Source of the DNA: CAVXFS01 sp963761115
GTDB taxonomy: Bacteria > Pseudomonadota > Gammaproteobacteria > Burkholderiales > Gallionellaceae
Direction of reading: 5' to 3'
Length of the DNA: 64,000 bases
Assembly: GCA_963761115.1 (NCBI GenBank)
Contig: CAVXFS010000005.1
Location: 682,001-746,000, forward strand
Shown: piece by piece, positions 17,709-25,772 of the stretch
Position numbering within the stretch: the first letter of the stretch is position 1
Layout of the letters: each line of letters begins with the position of its first letter
Made by a program: the position numbers and the translations under genes
The notes under the pieces: model-generated
What the model was told of the DNA's origin: nothing
The model's input: only the letters and a program-made list of their open reading frames with translations
Databases searched by the model: none

Positions 17709-18113
17709 GTGAAGTTGAACACCAAGGCATTGTCCATATTTGCGGGCGTAGTTGCCGTGTTTGCGGCGCTGCTTTATCCGTTGCTCTCCCAGTCGGTTGA
17801 GGAACCGTTCTCGCAGGCAAAGCTGGATGCGCTGAATCGATCCGGCCAGCCGGTGCTGGTCGCCATTCATGCGGACTGGTGTTCGACTTGCGCTACGCAA
17901 GAGCGGATATTGCAGGAATTGATGCAGCAACCGGAATTCAAGCGGGTCAAGCTGCTGCGTATGGACTTCGATCGGCAGAAGGAATCGGTGCGTTCATTCG
18001 GTGTGCAGTATCAAAGTACGCTCATTGCGTTCAAGAATGGTCATGAAGTGGGACGTTCTACCGCCGAGTTGAGCCAGGCCCGGATCGAGGAATTGTTGCG
18101 CCTGAGTTTGTGA
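17709..18113 (+). CDS. Thioredoxin-fold protein, membrane-anchored
   Basis: A 134-residue protein using a GTG start. Residues ~7-26 form an N-terminal membrane anchor or signal (SIFAGVVAVFAALLYPLL). The thioredoxin domain carries the redox motif HADWCSTCATQERIL near residue 58, so both cysteines of CxxC are present but with Ser-Thr instead of Gly-Pro, implying a reduction potential unlike classical thioredoxin. The following LLRMDFDRQKESVRSFGVQYQSTLIAF supports the fold. Likely periplasmic thiol-disulfide exchange. It ends 5 bp before a family-2 palindrome. Confidence 0.82.
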   Translation: MKLNTKALSIFAGVVAVFAALLYPLLSQSVEEPFSQAKLDALNRSGQPVLVAIHADWCSTCATQERILQELMQQPEFKRVKLLRMDFDRQKESVRSFGVQYQSTLIAFKNGHEVGRSTAELSQARIEELLRLSL

Positions 18114-18118
18114 AACCC

Positions 18119-18195
18119 CGCAGGCTGGGGTGAGGCATGAACCTTAGCTTTCGCGAGGCATGATGTTGGGCTTCGCGAACTCAGCCCAACCTGCG
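18119..18195. repeat. Palindromic repeat, family 2 (complete copy)
   Basis: Outer arms cgcaggctggggtgag (18119-18134) and ctcagcccaacctgcg (18180-18195) pair with two mismatches. An inner ttgggcttcgcg string is shared with the copy at 2381-2457. It lies between convergent genes and may terminate both. Confidence 0.75.
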
Positions 18196-18249
18196 TACTA
18201 CGGACTACGAATTTGCATTCCGGGAATACCTATCATCGGGCCGGACGTT

Positions 18250-19302
18250 CTAAGCAGCAGACTTGAGATGATTATCGACGGTAGGTGGCTTGGTGTAGCC
18301 GCTGGCTTGCATGTCGATCGCCTCGGGATGTTCCTGATAATGTTTTCTCACGCAATTTGCCAATGCCTGTTTGGTCGCGTCTTCTACAGGACAAATATCC
18401 TCGTCTGCCAGGCAAGCCAGCATCTTTTCCAGCAGCAGATCCTGGGGTGCTTGCATCTTGTCCTGCCACGAAGCCAGTAGCGACCGGTTAACGTGAGAAG
18501 GCAGCGAAGCTAGGATGCCGACGTCGTTCTGGTTGTGTACCAGCAAGCCGGAGGTGGTGCCCCGGTCCAGCGTCAGAACCTGGAAGAAGTAGAGTGTGTG
18601 GTAGTTCAGTTGCTGTTTGTAATCGGTTTCTGATGGGGCAGAACGTTGTTCCAGTGCTGCAACCAGAATGTCACAGTATGTGTCGATCGCAGTTTCTCCA
18701 ACCGTCCGGGCCAGGGTCAGGTCTGCGTCAAAATCTCCGCCGAAATAGTTTTCCAGGTAGAAATGCGTTACGCCCCGATGACGGCCCAGCGCGGGGATAT
18801 AAAAATACCGGTCGCCCTGCGTAGCAGCTTCGGCATATTGCTCAGGTGCGGCTTGCCGCAGCTTGTTTGCGAACAGGACCTTGTTTTCGTTATTTTCAAT
18901 GGCGGGATTGAGGTCTGCCATGACGCGCCAGTAACCGCTGCCATTCTTCAATTCTGTCCAGCTGATATGGATGTGCACCGAAGGCGCCAGCGGGTTGTCC
19001 GGATGAATGATGGTCGAGATGGCGGAAGCGGAGGCCAGCTGTTTCGTGTCATCGTCGTCATATTGAACCTGCGAGATATTGACCGAGGCGCGATTGAAAA
19101 TCGTCTCGTCCGTCGCCATGAAGCGGACGCCGCCGCCATGGGTACCTTCATCGCGAAACCATTCGATCGGCTCATACGGCTTGCCGTTGCCATATTTTTC
19201 GCTGATCGCATTCAGCTTGGTTACAAACCGTTGCTGCAGGTCGCTTACCAGCGTGTAAGCCTGTGCCGCACGGGGAGATATTGCCGGGATCCTTTTCATC
19301 AT
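18250..19302 (-). CDS. Divergent HemF-like coproporphyrinogen III oxidase
   Basis: About 350 residues matching oxygen-dependent coproporphyrinogen III oxidase. Matches are GTHGGGVRFMATDETIFNRASVNISQVQ (in family order), IIHPDNPLAPSVHIHISW, RYFYIPALGRHRGV and the C-terminal LTLDRGTTSGLLVHNQNDVGILASLP. The HPxNPxxPxxH block is kept. By eye, two downstream histidines of E. coli HemF (its DAIHWH segment and its YLKHR segment) are replaced by DLNPAIENNENKV and IPALGRHRG. The protein is also longer than HemF (299), mainly by a C-terminal tail. It may be active heme-pathway HemF or a diverged paralogue. Start uncertain; an upstream in-frame start at 19377 adds 25 residues. Confidence 0.72.
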   Translation of the reverse strand: MMKRIPAISPRAAQAYTLVSDLQQRFVTKLNAISEKYGNGKPYEPIEWFRDEGTHGGGVRFMATDETIFNRASVNISQVQYDDDDTKQLASASAISTIIHPDNPLAPSVHIHISWTELKNGSGYWRVMADLNPAIENNENKVLFANKLRQAAPEQYAEAATQGDRYFYIPALGRHRGVTHFYLENYFGGDFDADLTLARTVGETAIDTYCDILVAALEQRSAPSETDYKQQLNYHTLYFFQVLTLDRGTTSGLLVHNQNDVGILASLPSHVNRSLLASWQDKMQAPQDLLLEKMLACLADEDICPVEDATKQALANCVRKHYQEHPEAIDMQASGYTKPPTVDNHLKSAA

Positions 19303-19428
19303 TGACTGATACCTTATCTGTTTAATTCGATTCACGAGTAGTTCCTGGGGCCGGGTCTCGCTATCCGGCACAAGCATTTTATAACCAAAATTAGCGGAGG
19401 CGAATTGTATCGTTAATGTATCGGCCTG

Positions 19429-20307
19429 CTACTTTAACAATCCTGCGCTGCGTGCTGCGGCTTCGATCGCCGAATAGTTTTCGGACCGGGCCGGGATGAA
19501 TCTGCTGGCGTGCTGCAATTCAAGAATCTCGTTGTCCTGCGCGAAGTTCCTGTCCAATGCAAGAAATGCATCGGTCAATTTCCGGCGCAAGCCTGCATCC
19601 ATATCCGCGCGCGCAGTCCAGTTGTAATCGTAATAAGCGGGGGTGGTGTAGAACACATGCAGTATTTTTGGGTCAGCCTTGCCATCGGCAAGCATCTTTT
19701 CCCATGCGGCGCTATTCAACACCCCTGCATCGGCCATGCCGCCAGCCACTGCCGCAACAACCGCATCATGGCCCCCTGAGTATACGACGTGTTTCAGATC
19801 GGTTTCGGGATCGATGTGGGCTGCCAGCAAAAAGGATCGCGGCATCAGGTGGTCGGAGGTCGAGGATGCCGCGCCAAACGCGAATGTCCTGCCTATCAAA
19901 TCCTCCAGCCTGGTGATGTCATCGTGCGCGGTGATGAATACCGACCTGGTCTGTGCATCCTCTGCCCGCTGCGCGATGGGAATAACCCGATCGTTGCTGC
20001 GCTTGCTGGCCTGGATAAAATCGAAGCCGCTGAACCAGACCAGGTCCAGCTTGTTGGCGGACAAGGCTTCGACCAGAGTGTCTTCACTGGCCATGGGCCT
20101 GAATTCGAACTTGATGCCGGTCTTTTTTTCAAGGTAATCGGACAAGGGTTTGAACTTGCGCCGCAACACGGATGGCGATTCGTCCGGGACCAGGGAGACA
20201 CGCAGCACCGGTTCGGCAAATGAAGCTGCATAGAGCACCAGCGCCACGGCTATTGCCAGCGAGACCAGCAGCGCTCTCAGGCGAGGCGAAGACGAAAGAG
20301 GCAGCAT
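19429..20307 (-). CDS. PhnD-like phosphate/phosphonate-type periplasmic binding protein
   Basis: A 292-residue periplasmic binding protein (PhnD / PF12974). The start at 20307 gives a signal peptide ALLVSLAIAVALVLYAASFA. The body has LRVSLVPDESPSVLRRKFKP, LDLVWFSGFDFIQASKRS, TFAFGAASSTSDHLMPRSFL and VVYSGGHDAVVAAVAGGMADAG, the standard lobes. No ABC permease or ATPase gene accompanies it. Instead it faces a diguanylate cyclase gene across a shared 328-bp region, so it may act as a sensory binding protein rather than part of a transporter. The ligand is unknown. Confidence 0.82.
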   Translation of the reverse strand: MLPLSSSPRLRALLVSLAIAVALVLYAASFAEPVLRVSLVPDESPSVLRRKFKPLSDYLEKKTGIKFEFRPMASEDTLVEALSANKLDLVWFSGFDFIQASKRSNDRVIPIAQRAEDAQTRSVFITAHDDITRLEDLIGRTFAFGAASSTSDHLMPRSFLLAAHIDPETDLKHVVYSGGHDAVVAAVAGGMADAGVLNSAAWEKMLADGKADPKILHVFYTTPAYYDYNWTARADMDAGLRRKLTDAFLALDRNFAQDNEILELQHASRFIPARSENYSAIEAAARSAGLLK

Positions 20308-20635
20308 GAATTTTGAGGGTTGGCGTTGAGGCGAAACTGAAATGGTATCGCAGTAATTTGCACCAGGGATAGCCCATTCCGATTCCATACCTCCGGCCCA
20401 GGCTTGAGGATGCCCCTCTTGACGGCGGGGTTGATGGGTTACAATTGAGGTTTCCAGGTTCGAGATCGTTCCAAAGTCCCACTGTGGCAATGATTGATTT
20501 GACGAGTCTGGTCCCGTTAGCTGGTCAAGCATTTGGGTGAAGCGGGTGCACGGCCGAAGCGGATTCGGTATATATCCATCAATCGGTGATTCCGTTGAAT
20601 AAAGTCCATCATCTGTTTCCATTTCGGGTAATGCC
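20308..20635. other. Divergent intergenic region
   Basis: 328 bases between the PhnD-like gene (leftward) and the diguanylate cyclase (rightward). It should hold promoters for both. I find no convincing -35/-10 pair, repeat or RNA gene. The minus-strand frame of the PhnD-like gene stays open through it, but the translated part lacks domain character and the signal peptide begins at 20307. Confidence 0.45.
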
Positions 20636-21823
20636 ATGAATCTGGATGCCCGCACGCTGCTTTTTTCGCTGGTAATGACTTACGCATTGGCAGTGCTGAG
20701 CATGTACGTCGCGGCCTGGGGGCGGGGAATCAACAGCAAACCCGACGGCACGGGCAAATGGGCGACGGCAATGTTCATGCAGGTGCTGACCTGGATATTG
20801 ATCGAGAAACGCGGGGATATTCCGGATCTTCTTTCGGTCGTTGTCGCCAACGGTTTCATTTCTGTTTCATATGCCCTGATATTGGCAGCGGTTTATGAGT
20901 TGCAGCAGCGCAGGGCACCGTCCTGGCAGTACTGGGTCCCGGCCGCGCTTACACTGGTGACGACATTCATTCTGGTGGACGACATGCGCGGCCGCTTCAT
21001 CTGGGGCGGCCTGATCTATGGCTTCCAGCTGGTGCTGGTTGGGCGCGCCCTGCTCACCGACCGGGAACCCCGCACCGGACGCGCGTGGCGATTGCTGTTT
21101 GGCGGGATCGTCCTGCTGCTGGTGGTGCTCGTGTTGCGCGCCCTCGATGCCGAATTTGTGGCCGATCGATTGGCCCAGCCGCAGAATGCCGCTGCGGTAC
21201 AGCCGGTTCAACTCATTGCCTATCTTGCTGTCATGTCGATCGCGCTGCTCGGCTCGATCGGTTTCGTGCTGATGGTCAAGGAGCGTACCGACCGGGAAGT
21301 CATGCATCTGGCGATGACCGACAGCCTTACCCAGATTCCCAACCGGCGCGCGCTGATGGATTACGCCGGGCGCGCCCTGTCCCGGCGCAGCAGTTTGCCA
21401 CTGGCGTTGCTGATGATCGACCTGGATAACTTCAAGCTCATCAACGATACCCACGGTCATTTGATCGGCGACGAAGTATTGTGCAAGGTTGTCGACCTGA
21501 TCGTGAAAAGGTTGCGCGGACATGACCTGCTTGGCCGCTACGGCGGCGAAGAATTCTGCGTGGTTGCCCCGGAAACCGACATCCAGGGCGCACTGGTGCT
21601 GGCCAGGTCCTTGCGCGCAGCCATTGACACCACGCCGATCGCAACCAAATGCGGTGAACTTGCCGTCTCGGTGAGCATCGGCATTTCGGGCTGCCCGGCC
21701 GCTGCCTCGCGTGAACTGAATGATGTTCTGGCAGAAGCCGATGCCGCACTTTATGATGCCAAGCAAACCGGGCGCAACAGGGTGGTCTGCTTCGGAATCG
21801 AGAACGCAGGCACTGGCGTCTGA
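20636..21823 (+). CDS. Membrane diguanylate cyclase (GGDEF)
   Basis: A 395-residue protein. Residues ~1-215 contain about six to seven membrane helices without a recognised ligand domain. The GGDEF domain (~230-385) starts at LAMTDSLTQIPNRRALMDYA. It carries the active-site signature GRYGGEEF near residue 303, and an RGHD inhibitory site five residues before it, so product inhibition by c-di-GMP is expected. It should convert two GTP to c-di-GMP. It is divergent to the PhnD-like binding protein and followed by a KTSC-domain gene. Confidence 0.9.
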   Translation: MNLDARTLLFSLVMTYALAVLSMYVAAWGRGINSKPDGTGKWATAMFMQVLTWILIEKRGDIPDLLSVVVANGFISVSYALILAAVYELQQRRAPSWQYWVPAALTLVTTFILVDDMRGRFIWGGLIYGFQLVLVGRALLTDREPRTGRAWRLLFGGIVLLLVVLVLRALDAEFVADRLAQPQNAAAVQPVQLIAYLAVMSIALLGSIGFVLMVKERTDREVMHLAMTDSLTQIPNRRALMDYAGRALSRRSSLPLALLMIDLDNFKLINDTHGHLIGDEVLCKVVDLIVKRLRGHDLLGRYGGEEFCVVAPETDIQGALVLARSLRAAIDTTPIATKCGELAVSVSIGISGCPAAASRELNDVLAEADAALYDAKQTGRNRVVCFGIENAGTGV

Positions 21824-21845
21824 CCCTGAAGTCCACGATGCCATT

Positions 21846-22109
21846 ATGGAAATGAAGAAAATCAATTCGGGCAAGTTGCGCGCCATCGGTTACGATGCGC
21901 GCAACCGGTTGTTGCAGGTCCAGTTCGATGACGGCAGCACGTTGCAATATGGCGGCGTCGGCGAGGATACCTGGCGTCGTTTCAGCAGTTCGGGGGCGGC
22001 CTGGAGTTACTATCGTGACAACATCGAGGAGGAATTCGCGGCAAAGCGCGTTTCCGGCATGGCTTCTGCAGCAAAGAACCCGCTCGACGATCTGTTCGGG
22101 AAATCCTGA
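21846..22109 (+). CDS. KTSC-domain small protein
   Basis: An 87-residue protein with a KTSC domain: SGKLRAIGYDARNRLLQVQF, STLQYGGVGEDTWRRFSSSG and SYYRDNIEEEFAAKRVS. This domain occurs in lysyl-tRNA-synthetase-related and stand-alone bacterial proteins and may bind RNA; no function is proven. The start could also be 6 bp later at a second Met. Its TGA overlaps the ATG of the next gene (TGATG), which suggests translational coupling to the SUMF1-domain protein. Confidence 0.8.
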   Translation: MEMKKINSGKLRAIGYDARNRLLQVQFDDGSTLQYGGVGEDTWRRFSSSGAAWSYYRDNIEEEFAAKRVSGMASAAKNPLDDLFGKS

Positions 22110-22963
22110 TGGATTTGATTGATTCCTGGTTTATGCATAATTTATTCTGGTGCCCAATGAATATATTCAGACTTGTACTTCTGGCCGTGCTGTCATTTGT
22201 TAACCCGGTCGCTTTTGCGGATACAGACGCCGTACCCATGACTGCCGGGATCGAGCAGGCTACCCAGGCACCCGTCGGTTCAATCATCCGGGATTGCCCG
22301 GAGTGCCCTGAAATGGTTGTTATTCCGGAAGGAAGTTTTGATATGGGGTCGAACGTCAAAAATAATGAGCAACCTGTTCACCGGGTAACAATAGGCAAGC
22401 CATTTGCGATGGGCAAGACGGAAATCACGCAAGGGCAATGGAAAGCCGTGATGGGCAATACGCCCAGCCATTTTCCGGTATGCGGGAGCAAGTGTCCTGT
22501 GGAGCAGGTTAGCTGGAATGATGCCCATGACTTTATTGACAAGCTCAACGCCATGACCGGAAAGCAATACCGCCTGCCGAGCGAAGCGGAGTGGGAATAC
22601 GCCTGCCACGCTGGAGGTCGGCAGAAATTTTGCGGTAGCGACGATAAGGGCAGCGTGGCGTGGTATTACACGTTTGCGGATGGAGATACGACACATCCGG
22701 TTGCAACCAAACAGGCCAATGCATTTGGGCTGTATGACATGAGCGGCAACGTCTGGGAATGGGTGGAGGACAACTATCATGATAATTACGACGCCGCCCC
22801 GGTCGACGGCAGCGTATGGCTCGGAGATATCCCGTTGCGCGTTCTTCGCGGCGGCTCATGGAACGACAAGGCAAGGAGCGCGCGCGCGACCAGTCGCATC
22901 ATGAGTGCGGCGTCGAACCGGATCAAAAACTGCGGATTTCGCATAGTCAGGGCGCTTCCTTGA
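22109..22963 (+). CDS. SUMF1 / formylglycine-generating-enzyme-like domain protein, secreted
   Basis: A 284-residue protein overlapping the preceding stop by one base. A signal peptide lies at NIFRLVLLAVLSFVNPVAFA; the alternative start at 22157 would place it at the very N-terminus. The SUMF1 domain follows with MVVIPEGSFDMGS, GKTEITQGQWKAVMGN, RLPSEAEWEYACHAGG, GLYDMSGNVWEWVED and GFRIVRALP. As in the paralogue at 10183-10989, the catalytic cysteine pair is absent after RGGSW (NDKARSARATSR). Several other cysteines (CPECPE, VCGSKCPVEQ) could form disulfides. Probably periplasmic and non-oxidative. Confidence 0.83.
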   Translation: MDLIDSWFMHNLFWCPMNIFRLVLLAVLSFVNPVAFADTDAVPMTAGIEQATQAPVGSIIRDCPECPEMVVIPEGSFDMGSNVKNNEQPVHRVTIGKPFAMGKTEITQGQWKAVMGNTPSHFPVCGSKCPVEQVSWNDAHDFIDKLNAMTGKQYRLPSEAEWEYACHAGGRQKFCGSDDKGSVAWYYTFADGDTTHPVATKQANAFGLYDMSGNVWEWVEDNYHDNYDAAPVDGSVWLGDIPLRVLRGGSWNDKARSARATSRIMSAASNRIKNCGFRIVRALP

Positions 22964-23062
22964 TGTGACTGAGTCTACTGGGACTCTGTTATCGTTAACT
23001 CAAGGGGTGAACCGGTCGAGCAGTAGCACGTAGGAACTAACTCGTACCTCGAGGAGGGAAGC

Positions 23063-23869
23063 ATGGATACTGATCCGATCGAGCAATTCAAATCCAAACA
23101 GCGTGAAACCTGGACCATGGGAAATTTCGCCGACATGGCCGTTTTTACCACGCCCGTGGCCGGGCATCTGGTGCGCTATGCCAGGGTGACAAGCGGCCAC
23201 GAAGTGCTGGATGTGGGGACGGGGACCGGCGTGGTCGCAATCACGGCACGGAATATCGGCGCAAAGGCGACCGGACTGGACCTGACGCCTGCGCTGCTCG
23301 CACATGCCAGGGAGAATGCCGCGTTGGCCGGCCATGACGATATTGCCTGGCATGAAGGGGACGCCGAGGTTCTACCTTTTCCGGATGCTTCATTTGATGT
23401 CGTGTTGAGCCAGTTCGGGCATATGTTCGCGCCGCGCCCCGAGGTTGCTCTGAATGAGATGCTTCGCGTGCTGAAGCCGGGCGGCACCATCGCCTTCGCC
23501 ACCTGGCCGGGCGAGCAATTGATCGGCCGCATGTTCGCGTTGAATGCCAGGTATGTCCCGCCACCTGCGGGTATCGCTTCGCCAGTGCAGTGGGGCGATG
23601 TCACTATTGTGCGGCAACGGTTGGGGAGCAGCGTGAAACGTTTGCATGTCGAGCGCGGCATCATGAGCGTTCCTGCACTTAGCCCCAGGCATTTGCGGCT
23701 GTTTCAGGAAGCCAAGACGGGTCCGTTCATCCGCGTTGTGCAGGCCCTGCAGCAAGAACCGACAAAACTGGAATCGTGGCGCAATGAGATGGACGAAATG
23801 CTGGGCGAATATCTGCATGACAATGTCGTGCGGCACGAATACCTGCTGACACGGGCGATCAAGGCCTGA
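23063..23869 (+). CDS. Class I SAM-dependent methyltransferase
   Basis: A 268-residue methyltransferase of the UbiE/Methyltransf_11 type. Motif I is EVLDVGTGTGVVAITAR near residue 53. An acidic strand end (GLDLTPALLAHAREN) binds the ribose, and LPFPDASFDVVLSQFGHMFA with VLKPGGTIAFATWPGE completes the fold. A strong gaggaggg ribosome binding site is present. It is a single-gene unit. The acceptor (small molecule, quinone or lipid) cannot be told. Confidence 0.87.
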   Translation: MDTDPIEQFKSKQRETWTMGNFADMAVFTTPVAGHLVRYARVTSGHEVLDVGTGTGVVAITARNIGAKATGLDLTPALLAHARENAALAGHDDIAWHEGDAEVLPFPDASFDVVLSQFGHMFAPRPEVALNEMLRVLKPGGTIAFATWPGEQLIGRMFALNARYVPPPAGIASPVQWGDVTIVRQRLGSSVKRLHVERGIMSVPALSPRHLRLFQEAKTGPFIRVVQALQQEPTKLESWRNEMDEMLGEYLHDNVVRHEYLLTRAIKA

Positions 23870-24140
23870 CAGCGACAAATGTGACTCTATCGATTCCGAC
23901 GTAACAGGAAGGCGCTAGCTACACACAAGCCGGATATGTGTGGTAACGCACCGAGCAGGCTGGAATTTATCTCCATTATGACATTCGGCGACTGCACTTC
24001 ATTGCAGGGCACCGGTGCACCATATCTTTGATCGCGTGATTCTCCCCAAGGCCAACTGAGGATTTATACGGAAGCGCGATGTCTTCGCGGCCATAGCCGC
24101 TGCCGCATATGAGTGGTATCGAATTGAAAAGGAGTGAACC

Positions 24141-24758
24141 ATGACCACGACCACGATAGGAACTGTACTGCTACCCGCATTCTTGAACGTTCTTGTGCTG
24201 GGCAGCGTTGCCGGATTGATAGTCGGCGCCATCCTGATTTTGCATCCTGGCTGGCTGGTGCGCGCGAACCTGATAAACAACCACTGGATTTCCACCCGCC
24301 ACCTCGACAAGATCCTGGAACGTCCGATCAATTTTGATTCCTTGTTTTACCGGTATCGCCGAGTCTGCTGTTTGCTTACGTTGGCGGGAGCGATTTATAT
24401 CCTGTATTATTTTAGTGTGCAGCTCGATAAATCCAGCGCCATCGTCGGCCTGGCACGAAGTTTCAAGGTGTCGGTAACATATGTCGAAATGCTGTTTGAC
24501 CCGATGGTATGGATCGCGTTATCGGGGTCGGTTTTTGCACTGATCATCAGTGTGTTCATGCTGTTTCCCCCGAACCTGTTTCGCAGGTTTGAACTTGGCG
24601 CAAATAATTGGATTTCATTGCGGCGTACAATGAAACCACTTGAGGTTTTGCACAGCAATGTAGATGAATATACATTCAGCCACACCCTGCAAATGGGCGT
24701 GATGGTGTTGATGGGCAGTGTTTATACGCTGATAATGCTGACTTTCTGGGCTGGATAA
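24141..24758 (+). CDS. Integral membrane protein with internal duplication
   Basis: A 205-residue protein with about four membrane helices that splits into two similar halves. In each half a helix is followed by a cytosolic loop of the form P-(G/N)-x2-(V/F)-R-x-(N/E)-L with NNWIS/NNHWIS and R-(R/H)-x3-K, then another helix ending in GAIYILYYF or GSVYTLIML. This is a clear tandem duplication of a two-helix unit. Shine-Dalgarno aaaggag. I do not recognise a named family; no enzyme motif is visible. Confidence 0.7.
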   Translation: MTTTTIGTVLLPAFLNVLVLGSVAGLIVGAILILHPGWLVRANLINNHWISTRHLDKILERPINFDSLFYRYRRVCCLLTLAGAIYILYYFSVQLDKSSAIVGLARSFKVSVTYVEMLFDPMVWIALSGSVFALIISVFMLFPPNLFRRFELGANNWISLRRTMKPLEVLHSNVDEYTFSHTLQMGVMVLMGSVYTLIMLTFWAG

Positions 24759-24790
24759 ACATAATTGATCAGGGGGCAGGGGGCTCGGCA

Positions 24791-25333
24791 ATGAAACAAC
24801 TGCTATTCATTTCCTGCAGCGTGCGCCGCGAACGACGCTCCCATGGTGTGGCGGTGTACCTGTCCGGCTTAGCGGAACGCACCGGGCTCGCCAGGGTCAA
24901 GCTGCTTGATCTCAAGGCCGCGAACTTTCCGCTTTTCGAGGAACGCCTGCAGTACCTGCCGGACCCGCCTGCCGGGGCGGTGGAATTTGGCAAGGCGGTG
25001 CAGGATGCCGATGCGGTGATCATCGTCAGTCCGGAATACAATTTCAGCGTGCCAGCCGCGACCAAGAATGCGATCGACCTGCTCAGCCAGGAATGGAAAG
25101 GCAAGCCGGTGGCCATCGCTTGCGTATCGTCCGGCGCGTTTGGCGCGCGCAATGTGTGGGCTGAATTGAACAAGATCCTGCTGGCCCTGGGCGCGCGACC
25201 TTCAAATGCCGGATATTTCGTCCCGTTGGTTCAAAATGCCTATGCCGAAAGTGGCTTGATCGCGCCGGATTCAGGGCCGTTCGATGATCGTGCCAGGGCA
25301 TTCATCCAGAGCGTTATCAATCTGGCGTGTTGA
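24791..25333 (+). CDS. NADPH-dependent FMN reductase family protein
   Basis: A 180-residue flavodoxin-like protein. After the beta strand QLLFISCSVRRERRSHGVA comes the FMN phosphate region, and SPEYNFSVPAATKNAIDLLS near residue 80 is the family signature, with the SSGAFGARNVWAEL block closing the flavin site. It is expected to reduce FMN, quinones or azo compounds using NAD(P)H in the cytosol. It starts 32 bp after the membrane protein gene, with ggcaggggg upstream, and is followed 24 bp later by an unknown gene, so these may be one operon. Confidence 0.87.
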   Translation: MKQLLFISCSVRRERRSHGVAVYLSGLAERTGLARVKLLDLKAANFPLFEERLQYLPDPPAGAVEFGKAVQDADAVIIVSPEYNFSVPAATKNAIDLLSQEWKGKPVAIACVSSGAFGARNVWAELNKILLALGARPSNAGYFVPLVQNAYAESGLIAPDSGPFDDRARAFIQSVINLAC

Positions 25334-25357
25334 TATAATAAGGCAAGCGGGGTAGCC

Positions 25358-25699
25358 ATGATTCGACTCGGGAAAGCGTTGCATGCCTGGGGCACGCCCG
25401 AATTCGAGGCGGTTCTGAAACAGGAAGTCGCACAACTGGATGTACATGACCTGCACTTGCAGCAGGGGTTGGCAACCGGTAATTATGTAAGCGATGATCC
25501 GTTCACGGCGATGGTCAACAGCGTGGTCGAGATGGAAGATGTGATCTGCGTGAGGGCGGGGATATTTTTTCGCGGGGTGATCGGCGGCTGCAGTTGCGCG
25601 GACGATCCCACGCCGGTCAGCGAGATCAACGAGTATTGCGAGGTGCAACTGAAGATAGACAAGGCGACCGCAGAAACCGAGGTCGCACTTGTAACCTGA
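25358..25699 (+). CDS. Conserved-looking hypothetical protein, 113 aa
   Basis: A 113-residue soluble protein. The first half is helical (EFEAVLKQEVAQLDVHDLHL). The second half holds three of the four cysteines (GGCSCADDP, NEYCEVQL) in a pattern that could bind metal or form a disulfide, between beta strands (EDVICVRAGIFFRGVIGG). The FMN reductase gene lies 24 bp upstream on the same strand. I do not recognise a named domain. Confidence 0.6.
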   Translation: MIRLGKALHAWGTPEFEAVLKQEVAQLDVHDLHLQQGLATGNYVSDDPFTAMVNSVVEMEDVICVRAGIFFRGVIGGCSCADDPTPVSEINEYCEVQLKIDKATAETEVALVT

Positions 25700-25772
25700 T
25701 GCAACAGTTGGCGCATATTAAAAATCCGGGTTCGCGCCGAATGTGGGTCTGACTTGGCAGGGGGAACTGGCC

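Noticed and set aside
18646..19305. 219-codon plus-strand frame opposite the HemF-like gene
   Set aside because: The minus strand encodes a recognisable HemF homologue; the plus-strand translation has no protein character.
23870..24140. Possible gene or RNA in the 271-bp gap before the membrane protein gene
   Set aside because: No start with ribosome binding site, no hairpin followed by T-run, and no recognised motif on either strand.
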